Shown one piece after another: positions 35,346-45,000 of a stretch of 64,000 bases of DNA; position 1 is the first letter of the stretch, and every line of letters begins with the position of its first letter. The notes beneath the pieces are model-generated. The model was not told where the DNA came from, did not search any database, and saw only the letters and a program-made list of their open reading frames with translations. The translations under genes were made by a program, and so were the position numbers. The DNA comes from Trematomus loennbergii (Eukaryota > Chordata > Actinopteri > Perciformes > Nototheniidae): positions 62,001 through 126,000 of the forward strand of contig JAAOOA010000523.1 in the NCBI GenBank assembly GCA_012861695.1. Reading direction: 5' to 3'.

Positions 35346-36715
35346 TGGATTAGCTGTTCAAATTCCTTACTAGTGTGGCAGTAGCCGCAGAGGGGAGGAT
35401 AGGTGAATGTATTTGTTCAAGTTGGTTTGATTACACCATTCACAATTCCCAGTTTAAAACAGTCACACAAGGCTGTAGCACAAAGGGAAAAAATGAATTA
35501 GGGGCTGAGGCTTACCAGTGGGGGGATAGGGTCGACGAGTGAGTGGAAGGATCCCCAAACAAACCAAACTTAAATCACCCCAGTCATACGTGCAGGAAAT
35601 CAAATCCCGGGGGAGCACATCACACACAAAAGAAGAGAGGAAAACCACCACCTTGGACACCAGCACCACCACCTTCAGCTCTCAGTAACTAAGTAGGGAA
35701 ACAAAGAGGGAAACGCAGTTAATGGGGGCTAAATAAGTAAATCAAAGTAATAAACAAACACAATAGCAAATATGTTCTCATAAACAGATAACAACTTGTG
35801 TAAACATTTAAGAATAAAACAAATCACAAGAGGAAAGGTTCAGTTAAACAAAATAAACAATTAACTAGAATAAAATAAACAAACTAATTTAAATCAAGTT
35901 GGCCAAAGTAAGGACAAGTTATAGGGGGGAGTTAGCCCCAGAGTTCAGTGACTTCCACACTTCAAGTGTCGGCCCAAGCAAGGCAGCAGGAAGGCGTGCA
36001 GTTAAAGCAGCACTTTAACTGGTGAGCGAGCCTCCGCAGTAGGCGACGCGAAGCTGGCCAGAAGCAGCAATCAGAAGCAGCAATATAGTAGCAGTAGCCC
36101 AAACATTTAGGCAGGATCAACAGCAGTTGTGCCGATAAATACACTTTCTCCGGTGAAGCAAAACAGCAGATGTCCCTTAATCATTGGATTGGCCCTAAGT
36201 TTATGAATAAATACAAATACAGCGTTAATATCAATAAAAGTAATGAGGTGGATTGACTAAATAGATCGCCGTACGGCGCACATACCGATCAGGCTTTCCT
36301 ATCGATGACGCAGAGAGGGGAGAGCTTCGTGCTTTCTATGGCTGCGTTGACAGGCTGCACCCGGAGGATCCACCACTAGGTGAGGCAAAGCAGGGCTAAG
36401 TATCAATACGCTGGCAAATTGCAGAACCTTCCTGAAGCGAGCAATGCAACTGCAACATACCTGCACCGGTGGCGGAAGCAAACACGGCAAACACGCAAGT
36501 GGGGCGGGTCTGTGTACCAACAAACAAGAGACAGCCAGCTAGAAACCTCTGCCCTTTTATAGGGTGCCCCTGGTGGTGATATGCTCACAAGAGCCAAACG
36601 AGGAGAATATGCTTTAAGGGATTATGACTCTCATCCTGCTACACTAGGAGGATAGGCCTTTACCTTCCCCAGAAAACAGAAAAACGTCGGCCATAATGTC
36701 CCTGTAACTCAAAAA
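35346..36715 (-). mobile_element. Insertion in the L2-like LINE, possibly a solo LTR
   Basis: Non-LINE sequence separates LINE fragments 3 and 4. On the minus strand it begins near TGTAGCAGGATGAGAGTC (~36645) and runs without ORFs of note, with 'TTTATAGGGTGCCCC' near 36555 as a possible promoter/5' region. TG start and size suggest an LTR, but no second LTR or target duplication was found. About 90 codons of LINE expected between fragments 3 and 4 are also missing. Confidence 0.35.
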
Positions 36716-36935
36716 CTCATCAACTCATCAACTCAAAAACACCAGATTATCCTTGTTAATTAAACGACATTGATAGGTTTTAGTGTGTGTACAATGCTTT
36801 TGTCACGTTTTCCCCTTCAATTCTGAGAAACAAGTAGTTTTCTATGAGTTTTGGATGGCCGAAGACATTACATTACCCACAATCCTCTGTAGCAACCATA
36901 GACTGTATACAAAAATTAAATAATACATTATTCCG
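36716..36935 (+). repeat. 220-bp repeat, inverted copy at 56995-57210
   Basis: The block containing CACCAGATTATCCTTGTTAA, CAATGCTTTTGTCACGTTTT, TTTTGGATGGCCGAAGACAT and CCACAATCCTCTG is nearly identical in reverse complement at 56995-57210. Likely a small transposon copy. Confidence 0.85.
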
Positions 36936-37145
36936 AGAGAGGCTGAAGGTTGGGGTCCAAAAAAGATGACCTCAGTCTTGCTCTCGTTGAGGGTGAGGAA
37001 GTTTTGGCTCAGCCAGGATTTAATCTCTGTTAAGCAGTCCATCAGCTGCTGTAGTGAGTTGGCATTTTGATTGAGAGGCAGATAGATCTGTCCATCATCA
37101 GCGTAACAATGGAAGGGGATATTGTGTTTAGTGAGGCGTCTTCCT
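36936..37145 (-). pseudogene. L2-like LINE, fragment 3 (reverse transcriptase core)
   Basis: The minus frame reads LTKHNIPFHCYADDGQIYLP then LMDCLTEIKSWLSQNFLTLN and KTEVIFFGPQ. YADD is the RT catalytic motif. About 300 codons between the endonuclease linker (fragment 2) and this point are missing, as if a deletion removed them together with the 5' part of the neighbouring DIRS element. Confidence 0.9.
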
Positions 37146-37524
37146 GATCACCCCTCAGGCAGACGCCCCCGCCCTCCCGTATCAGGACGAGAGCGATTAT
37201 TCGGACCGCGCTGTTAGTCAGATAAATAATCTGATTTATGGCATGGCCACCGCAGCAGGGCGGATGATTTCCCTGGCCACAGGGTCTCGTCACGTGTGGC
37301 TACGACTCACGGCCCTATCTCAGAAGGACCGAGAAGATCTCCTCGGAGCCCCCGTGTCCACGGAGGGGCTCTTTGGGTCGGTCTCCTCGGTCACCCAGCG
37401 CTTCAGCCGCCTAGAGGAGGAGAGAGTCCAGCTTAGCCGCATGCTACCGCTGGCTCCTCCTCAGGCCCCGCTACGTGCCCCCCTCGCGTTGCCATGCAGG
37501 GGAGGGAGCGTAGTGCGACAGTGA
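37146..37524 (+). pseudogene. DIRS gag C-terminal fragment
   Basis: The frame containing MATAAGRMISLATGSRHVWL, RLTALSQKDREDLLGAPVS and GLFGSVSSVTQRF, ending in a stop at ~37524, matches the C-terminal helix-rich part of fish DIRS Gag. The N-terminal two-thirds are lost at the LINE junction near 37146. Confidence 0.7.
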
Positions 37525-37711
37525 AGCGGAGGGAGAGGCGCCGGCACGGGGGTACCGTAGCTGCGGCGCCCTCCACCTCTACGGCCCACCCCGTGGCACC
37601 GGGGCAATCTTCCCTTTACGGGGAGTTTTGCGGCGGAGCAGGTCATCAGAGAGTATCACAGCTTTATAGCTGCGGCCCCACAGCTGAGGGCTTGCCCATT
37701 AACACAATGTT

Positions 37712-39147
37712 ATGGGAATGGAAACTCAGCTGTGTACTGACAAGGTGGATGGACAGGACGCTGAAACGGGGCTATTCACTCCAGTTTTGCAGCATCCCAC
37801 CTCCTTTTATGGGCATGCGAGAGGTAAATCTGTCTTCCCAGGAGGAGATGGGTTTCCTCTCAGCAGAGATTCAGGCTCTGGTGCAGAAACAGGCTGTGTC
37901 TGTTGTGCTCAGCACAGAGAGAAGGGTCTTTATTCCATGTATTTCCTGGTTCTCAAGAAAACAGGGGAATTCAGACCTATTCTAGATCTCCGGCCTGAAT
38001 CGTCATATTTCCAGCAGGAAATTCCGCATGTTAACTGTGAAACAGTTACTAGGGCTTGTGCAGCCAGGCGATTGGTTCACCACCATCGACCTGAAAGACG
38101 CGTACTTTCATGTGGAAATTGTTCCAGAGCACAGAAAGTATCTGCGTTTTGCCTTCCAGGGAATAGCCTACGAGTACAACAGGCTGCCGTTCGGTTATTC
38201 CCTATCCCCACGCACATTCAGCAAATGTGTGGCCACAGCGCTTCAACCGCTGCGCGCACACGGCATGAGAGTTTTCTTTTACATAGACGACCTCATAGTC
38301 ATGGCTGGGTCCCGGGAACAGGCAATGTTTTGCACAGCACAGTTGATCACACACCTAACCAAATTAGGTTTTGCGATCAATTGGAAAAAGAGCACCCCCA
38401 TACCTCGCCAACAGGCGTTGTATTTGGGTGTGGTGCTCGATGCAGACGCGCTGCGTGCCACCCTGTCAGAGAGCAGACGTGCGTCCCTTCTCAGGGCGGT
38501 GCACAGGCTGCGACAGGGGGCGACAGTGACAGCTTTAACTGTCATGCAGACTCTGGGTCTCATGGCGGCTGCTCACATGGTGGTCCCGCTGGGGTTACTA
38601 CATATGCGCCGCCTGCAGAGGTGGTTCCCAGCCTGCGTTTGGAGGCACAAACGACGGCTGGTGACCATCCCCCCCTCAGTGGAGGGCAACCTCCGGTTTT
38701 GGGGGTCTCCGGACCACCTCCGGAGGGGGTCTCCACTGGGACGGGTGACCTCCTACATCACAGTGTTCACGGACGCGTCCAGAACAGGATGGGGAGGGAC
38801 CTGCCTGAAGAGGCTATAGGTGGGCGCTGGGCTCTGACAGAGTCTCGACACAGCAACCTCCTAGAGCTACGGGCAGTAGTGTTAGTCCTCCGCATTTCAT
38901 GCCCCTAATTCAGGGGAGACATGTAATGGTCAGGAGCGACAACAGCACCACAGTGGCTTATATCAACAGGCAGGGCGGAGTCCGCTCCGCCTCCTTGTTG
39001 ACCACAGCGGAGGAGCTGTGGTTATGGGCCTCAGAGGTGGTGTTATCTCTGAGAGCCCTCCATGTCCCGGGACTGGAGAACAGAGGGGCCGACCTCATGT
39101 CGAGGGGCGGCCCCCTGCCAGGCGAGTGCTTCACCCGGAGGTGGTGA
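37712..39147 (+). pseudogene. DIRS reverse transcriptase and RNase H, frameshifted
   Basis: Before the main frame, VQKQAVSVV and FLVLKKTGEFRPILDLR occur in two different frames near 37880-37995. The open stretch 38028-38819 gives WFTTIDLKDAYFHVEI, NRLPFGYSLSPRTFSKC and FFYIDDLIVMAGS, where YIDD is the polymerase motif, then VTSYITVFTDASRTGWGG, which opens RNase H. RNase H continues at 38899-39147 with VRSDNSTTVAYINRQGG and HVPGLENRGADLMSRG. At least three frame changes separate the segments, so no full enzyme can be made. Confidence 0.9.
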
Positions 39148-39551
39148 AGCAGATCTGGGCCCAGTTCGGGAGAGCAGAAGTGGACCTGTTCGCCAGCCGG
39201 CGCAACAGCCACTGTGCCCTGTGGTTCTCCATGGCCCTGAGCGACGACCCGCCCTTGGGGGTGGACGCGTTTGCACACGAGCCATGGCCAAGGAAGCTGC
39301 TATACGCCTTTCCACCGCTGCGTCTCATTCTCCTCTCCTGGGGAGAGAGAGGCGAGAACGTCTGGCAGTCATTCTGGTGCACCGATCGCGTCGGGGCTCC
39401 GTGGTACTCAGAAATGACACAGATGAAGGTGGGCCAGCCCTGGGCGATCCCCCAGTTCTGGGGGGCGATGTCTCAAGGGGCAGGTGCAATCGGGGCGTTA
39501 CCCACTCTGGGCCGTCCTCTTCAGGCTTGGCTCCTGAGAGGGACAGGCTGA
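39148..39551 (+). pseudogene. DIRS region downstream of RNase H
   Basis: The frame reads VVKQIWAQFGRAEVDLFASR, LGVDAFAHEPWPRKLLYAFP and ends at ~39551. This conserved stretch follows RNase H in fish DIRS pol proteins; I do not assign an activity. It is in a different frame from the RNase H segment. Confidence 0.7.
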
Positions 39552-40545
39552 GACAGGGTGGATTGTCTGACAGCGTTATTCAGTCTATCCAGGCAGCTAG
39601 AGCAGAATCCACCACAGCCTGTTACAGGCCAAAGTGGCTGAGATTCCAGCATTGGTGTGAGGAGCGGGGAATAGAGCCCCTATCTTGTGAGTTGGGCTCT
39701 ATTTTATCCTTCTTACACTTACTGGTGGACAGAGGGCTGGCGCATTCACAGTGAAAGTGTATGCAGCAGCCATCTCGTCCTGTCATGAGGGATTTTGGTG
39801 GCAGGTCAGCCTTTAATCAACCACTGATGTCGCGGTTTTTACAGGGGGTTAGGAGACTGCGCCCTGTAGTGCACGTCTCCACCCCGCAGTGGGACCTGCC
39901 CCTAGTGCTCGAGGCTCTGGCCTCGGGACCATTGAGCCTCTGGAGCTCTCCCTCTGAAAGCATTGTCGTGGAAAACAGCTTTGCTTCTTGCCTTAACGTC
40001 AGCCAAAAGAGTGTCCGAGTTAACTGCTCTGTCGGTGCACCCGAGTTGTTTACTAGTTCGGGGTGGCCGAGCGGCGCGACACTTAGACCGAACCCCTCCT
40101 TTGTGCTAAAGACCTAAGGAGTGCGTTCAGGTCGAGGGCTATTCAGTTAGGGGGTTTTAGTCTCCCCCTGGGGGCCAGGGAGGCTAAACTGCACCTCCTC
40201 TGCCCGGTGCGTGCGCTAGCATGTTATGTGGAGCGCACGGCACAGCTGTTCGTGTGCTTCGGGGGCGGGGTGATCGGGAAAGCTCTGTCCAAGAAACGCC
40301 TGGCAGGCTGGCTCTGCGAGTGCATTGCACATGCCTACGGACAGGCAGGGAGAGCCTGCCCCACGGGGATTCGTGCGCACTCCACACGGGCTGTAGCTGT
40401 GTCAACAGCCTTATTCAACGGTGTGAGTGTGGAGGATTATGCACAGCGGCGTCTTGGTCGACGCCAGGCCCCTTTATATCTCTTGGACATGTCTGGCTCT
40501 TTCTCCTCGTCTGTGCTTGCTGGGGCAACACAGGATTTGTAGGGG
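39552..40545 (+). pseudogene. DIRS tyrosine recombinase, broken
   Basis: The N-terminal SAM-like part is seen as GLSDSVIQSIQAARAESTTA and WCEERGIEPLSCELGSILSF (39552-39754), then VKVYAAAISSCHEGF after a stop. The C-terminal part at 40207-40542 has RALACYVERT and GIRAHSTRAVAVSTALFNGV, where H..R is the catalytic pair, and ends with a stop. The central region has stops and frame shifts. In intact elements this enzyme integrates a circular cDNA. Confidence 0.8.
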
Positions 40546-41043
40546 GGGGGGGGTTGTGGGTCAGTTGGCATCTGACCCCCTCCCCGGACGTGATGCGCCT
40601 TCACCTTTCCTGGGCCCTCTGAGGGTCCCGGGATAGGCAAGGGCGCGCTGCTGGAGGCGAGGGGGGGAGCCCCCCACATTTTTAGTCCTCTCACACTCTG
40701 CAGGGGTCAGTGCTTGAGTGTGAGGCATGGGCGCTGGCGCTCTCCCTGTTATCCTTAGGGATTCAGGAAGGCAGGTGCGTAGTAAGCCCATACGGGGCCG
40801 AGGGGGCTCTCCCCATCCGTCTAGGGGCGGGGGGGGGGGTCCCCCGGCACTGTTTTTTGAGCACACTTTCTGCGAGGTAGGCAGCAGGGTGTGCTCTGTC
40901 AGCCGCAGCCCAGATTTCTCCTCGGTCACAACCGGGTTAAAGGAGAGGGGGCAGCAGCTGCTGACCAGAAAAGCCGGTCAGGGGCAGTAGGGTGGATTGG
41001 TGTTGGACGACAGTGCGCATATACATCAGCCTGTGAGAGATAT

Positions 41044-41335
41044 AACGGGGGTTACGTATTGTAACCCTAGTTATATAAGCACAGGCGTAGCCCTCTACTC
41101 AGGGCACTGTCTGTCCTATTCCGCTCGCTGAAGAGAGGTATAGGATGATAGTCAGGAGGCGAGGCCTCCTTTTATACGGTGTGATGCGCGCGCATTCAGG
41201 TAGGCCCGCCCTAGGCCGGCTACGTCTATAGAAGTCTCAGTGGGAGAATGCACGCAGGATAAGGTAGTACCCATAGAGTCCAGTAGAGGGCTCCGCCTGT
41301 GCTTATAACTAGGGTTACAATACGTAACCCCCGTT
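41044..41335. repeat. DIRS end: inverted repeat pair with nested palindromes
   Basis: Arms 41044-41099 and 41282-41335 pair over about 54 bases (ATAAGCACAGGCG... and ...CGCCTGTGCTTATA). Each arm also contains a smaller palindrome, GGGTTAC-GTATT-GTAACCC. The loop holds 180 bases of non-coding sequence. Confidence 0.85.
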
Positions 41336-41336
41336 T

Positions 41337-42090
41337 TGGTTGCTTTGACTGCCGTCTGGTAGTCGGAGAGGCAAGCACGAAGGATTTCTAAGGAGACATG
41401 GAGTTTATCTTTTTTCCATTTTCTCTCTGCACGCCTGCAGGTGCGTCTGGGAGCGCGAGTACAGTCATTAAGCCACGGCTCTAAGAGAACTTTGGTGCGT
41501 CTAAGCGTAAAAGGAGCAACGGAATCCAGTATTAGTGTACATGTCGAGTCAAACATGGAGATAAGCTCATCCACACTAAGAGCACAGTTGCAGTTTAATT
41601 CCACTCCTGCGGAAGGGATCGAGGTTGTAAACAGAACCGGTAAATGGTCTGAGATACTGCTGCACAGATTTCATCCACAGAGACAGACAGTCCAAACGAT
41701 AATACTAAATCTAAAGTGTGTCCTTTTTCGTGTGTTGGGCCAGCCACGGACTGAATAAGACCGAAAGAATCGAGGAGATTTAAAAAGTCGCAGCACACAT
41801 GGACATTAAAATCTCCGCAAATCAAAACACGATCATATTTCACCATGATCCCGGACAGAAAGTCAGAAAAGTCAGTAATGAAATCCTTATTGCACTTTGG
41901 TGGACGATACTCGACTGCACAGAGCACAGGCGAGGCCGGGTTCAGTTCAAAAAGCTGCAACTCAAAGCTAACATAGCTAGTTACAGGGTGAAGCAATCGG
42001 CATTGAGACTAGCTCTAAACACTGATGCTATGCCCCCACCACGGCCAGTGGCACGGGAGGAGCTGAAGAAAGTACAGTCGGGAGGAAGAA
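41337..42090 (-). pseudogene. L2-like LINE, fragment 2 (endonuclease to linker)
   Basis: Reading on the minus strand from 42090: LLPPDCTFFSSSRATGRGGG, then FELQLFELNPASPVLCAVEY, YDRVLICGDFNVHVCC, LLDSFGLIQSVAGPTHEKGH, then a linker (RRTKVLLEPWLND, RRAERKWKKDKLHVSLEILR) to ~41340. These are the GDFN and following motifs of the LINE endonuclease. Frame breaks occur at ~41620 and ~41980. The first residues complete the sentence begun by fragment 1 at 55511-55560, across the 13.4-kb transposon. Confidence 0.92.
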
Positions 42091-42251
42091 TATGGAGCTA
42101 ATTTCCTGCCATAACTCCACAAACAAACAAACACATAACATTTTTCTAATAAATTATGTTTCAGAGACAAATTCAGCATAGGTTTTACAAGTACACAACT
42201 TTTTTTTACAACTACAACACTTTTTTTTACAAGTACAAAACTTTTTCTTCT

Positions 42252-42322
42252 CACGGCGGAATATTACTGCCAAAAGTCACGTGAGTGAGTCACGTGACTT
42301 TTGGCAGTAATATTCCGCCGTG
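42252..42322. repeat. Subterminal palindrome, left TIR
   Basis: CACGGCGGAATATTACTGCC and CAAAAGTCACGTGA are followed by GTGAG and the exact inverse, forming a 71-base near-perfect hairpin. The matching copy in the right TIR is 55118-55188. Two CACGTG E-box motifs lie in the stem. Confidence 0.9.
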
Positions 42323-42333
42323 ACTGGCTCATA

Positions 42334-42971
42334 CCAAGCCCCCAGGAAGTGCGCCGGACTCAGATGAAAATATTCGTGCTGGCCAAACGGCGGTACTACA
42401 CTTCCTTTTGGTTGCCAGGCCCGGAAACACTTTTTCCCATTGACTTACATGGGGAAAGAGTGGTCTGTAAATCGTTGGATAATTTTTTTTAAACTAAATA
42501 AACTACCCAGTATGAACACTTGTATAGCCCTTATTAAAACATTCGTTCCTCAAGTTGTAAAAATGTGCTAATAACGTTATTCTGCGAGTTATTTCCCTCT
42601 GCATTATGAACGCGCATCTAACCCACGGGACCGCGCCGCCCGGCACGTTCATGTTACGTGTTCAGCACATGGATGTATAATAAGAACGTTCAGCACTACA
42701 TGAGTTTATCTTTACCCATGGATGCACAATAAGAATGGACCCATATCGCCATACTGCCAGCCCACGAGCTGTAATAATGGATATATTGCACATGTTTGCT
42801 GTAATTCATTATTTGTAAAATATTATACTACATGGGCTGTATGATTAAATCTTGTACCGTAAATGTTGTATTAAATAAAGTTAATATTACCGACGTAGAT
42901 TAACGTCCCTGTAGCTTCTTATTGCACTAAGAAGCTTATTGCACTGTATATATATATATATAATATACATA

Positions 42972-43009
<38 letters not shown>

Positions 43010-43443
43010 TGCAAAATTCTTTCATGCTAAATGAAGCTCTGTTGCTTGGATATCACTAGATCCTGTTACAGCGTAATATAAAAGTACATAACGATTGATG
43101 TGTAAATTAGCATAATTACTAGCTAACCGCTAGCTGCTAACTGCCGCCTCGTTAATATCAAATCTATCATAATAACAAACCATTACCATGCTGTCATGAA
43201 CGTGCGGTGCTGTTACGTGTACGCAAATTGACGTGCTTGATGTGAACGAGCATTTTGGGGGGCATGGTTAAAGTTGCGCATGCGCTATGAGCGCACATAC
43301 GGGTACTTCTCAGGCATGCCGGGTAATCTGTGACGTTTCGCTGTCTCAAAAGTTGGGCCATTTTATCATCATGCGCGAATGAGCAACTCTCATAGAATGA
43401 GGCCCCGCTCCCACGCTGTATCCAGTTCTTATTATACATCCAT
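42334..43443. mobile_element. 1.1-kb insertion in the left TIR
   Basis: The insertion is bounded by GGCTCATA at 42326-42333 and 43444-43451, an 8-bp direct repeat. The right TIR carries the joined, empty site. The insert has no ORF of note; a TA microsatellite lies at 42947-43009, and a 20-base block at ~42668 is inverted at the right edge (43423-43443). Clean TIRs were not seen, so the family is unknown; the 8-bp duplication would suit hAT. Confidence 0.7.
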
Positions 43444-43592
43444 GGCTCATACACAGTCACACATGCTCACTCACACATGCTCCACGGCAGCAGGGGGCGC
43501 TACTGAGTCCATTGGGAAGGCGGGAGGTGAGCAGAGCATGGAACAGCCCTTGCCAGTCTGATGGCAGGTGTTTCTAGCGATCCAGCGATCTG

Positions 43593-44741
43593 GGTCAGTG
43601 TTATAGTGATAATATTATAAACAAGGTGAATTTAGCGATCACAACGAAAACAGCCAAGACACATATTGAGCCCAGAAAATAAATGTTATTAGGGGCTGTA
43701 AATATAATAAGCCTTTGTCTAAAATGGACAACATTGTAACATAGGAGATTTAAACTATATATACAGCGATTCTGCACTCGGTCAATCAGCTGCTTTTCAT
43801 TTTTATTCCTGCTATATTCAATGAGTGATACAAATATCTTTTACCACAAGTTCTTAATAAAACTGACACTGTTGGACTTGGTACTAGTTGACTGCACCAG
43901 AAATAAAATGAAGTACTTTACTGTGTACTTTGTGAGTGATACTCTGTCAGAGTCCCCTCCATAGTACATAATGCATGTTTTCTGTGGACTCTCAACTTTT
44001 CATATGATATAGTTTGTGCAGATAGCATGAAGTATAAAAATATCGCTACCAGTGCTGATTTAACGCTTGGTGTTAGACTTCTGTTTTGTTAGGTACAAAT
44101 CTCTCTATCTCTAAAAAGCAGTAATTAAGAAGAAAGGGATGGAGATCTGGCAGAAAAGGTGGGAGAAAGACCAGAAAGGCAAAGAGTATCATAAAGTTCA
44201 AAAGACAATTACAATGAATATTTATAAAGAAAGAAACAGAAGGGAGGAAATCATGATAGCTAGACTCAGACTAAATCACACAGTATTGAATGGTACGCGT
44301 ATGTCATGGGGAAAAGTGACAGTGACAAGTGTAGGAACTGTGGAGTTAAAGAAAATGTAGAACATATCTTGTTACATTGTGACATCTATAAAGCTGAAAG
44401 AGAAAAACTAAAGGCTAAAATTTTAAAGGCAGAGAGGGAATGGAGTGTGGTTGGTATTCTGGGAACAAAAGGAGAGGGAGAGCTACCAGAAAGGCACTGT
44501 TTACCTTTCTGAGTGAAACTGGGGTAGGAAAAAGAATGTAACATTAGGTCAGGAAAGATCATAGATTTTATTTTGTTTTGTTTTTTTGTTGATTTATTTA
44601 TTTTTTGATTAGATCATAGATATATACGTCCATGAGTTAAGAGATGGAATGATATGATGATTCACACTCATGTACAGTAGGTGGCGGTATGCACCTTTAA
44701 AGTTGTTTGCAATCTGCCAAAAACCAAGAGAAGAAGAAGAA
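43593..44741 (+). mobile_element. 1.15-kb insertion in the left TIR with LINE 3' end
   Basis: Bounded by GATCTG at 43587-43592 and 44742-44747; the right TIR has it once. The first half (43600-44090) belongs to the repeat family also at 61380-62200. The second half (44100-44741) is a LINE 3' part: it encodes a zinc-finger RT-tail region, then CAGTAGGTGGCGGTATGCAC and a GAA-rich tail, the usual end of one fish LINE group. The tail at the right-hand junction fits target-primed insertion. Confidence 0.75.
44139..44512 (+). pseudogene. LINE C-terminal region with zinc-binding motif
   Basis: Frame 1 gives EIWQKRWEKDQKGKEYHKV and IMIARLRLNHTVLNGTRM. After a shift near 44310, frame 2 gives CRNCGVKENVEHILLHC. 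The pattern 'RLR.GH.. ..... C..C...ET..H.L..C' is the end of I/Jockey-type LINE ORF2 proteins after the RNase H region. Broken and truncated. Confidence 0.8.
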
Positions 44742-44767
44742 GATCTGATACCCGACCTCATTTCACA

Positions 44768-44956
44768 ATGAGCGGCCAACAGGTGAGTTTGTTGATTTCT
44801 CTGGTGAAAAAGCCAACGTTAACTCAACTAAGTTACTGTTTCATGAGTATGAGCAGACCGCAGGAGCTAGTTTACAACAAGCTTGGCTAATTTTCGTTTT
44901 TTTATTTTCTTTAGTAATCGGTTCTTGTAAACATATATGTAAATGAATAAATACAT

Positions 44957-45000
<44 letters not shown>

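Larger units (their letters stand above)
37146..41336 (+). mobile_element. DIRS-type tyrosine-recombinase retrotransposon, 5'-truncated
   Basis: Order: gag C-terminus, DIRS-type reverse transcriptase, RNase H, a methyltransferase-like/unknown region, tyrosine recombinase, then terminal inverted sequences. The right end has arms at 41044-41099 and 41282-41335 (GGGGGTTACGTATTGTAACC and inverse), a repeat arrangement seen at DIRS ends. The left terminal repeat and most of gag are absent. Several frameshifts disable it. It lies in the middle of the L2-like LINE. Confidence 0.88.
42091..44900 (+). repeat. Left terminal inverted repeat, split by two insertions
   Basis: Three blocks match the right TIR in reverse complement: 42091-42333 (terminus plus palindrome), 43444-43592 (CTCATACACAGTCACACATG to CTAGCGATCCAGCGATCTG) and 44742-44900 (GATCTG, ATTTCACAATGAGCGGCC, to GGAGCTAGTTTACAACAAGC). 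The junctions carry direct repeats GGCTCATAC and GATCTG, as expected of target duplications, while the right TIR shows the uninterrupted sequence. Near the terminus ~120 bases present in the right TIR are missing. Confidence 0.9.

Noticed and set aside
37712..38908. 398-codon frame as a novel protein
   Set aside because: It crosses the DIRS reverse transcriptase in a mostly wrong frame; the 38028-38819 frame carries the conserved motifs.
38958..40929. Reverse-strand frames of 80-120 codons
   Set aside because: GC-rich shadows of the DIRS coding region.
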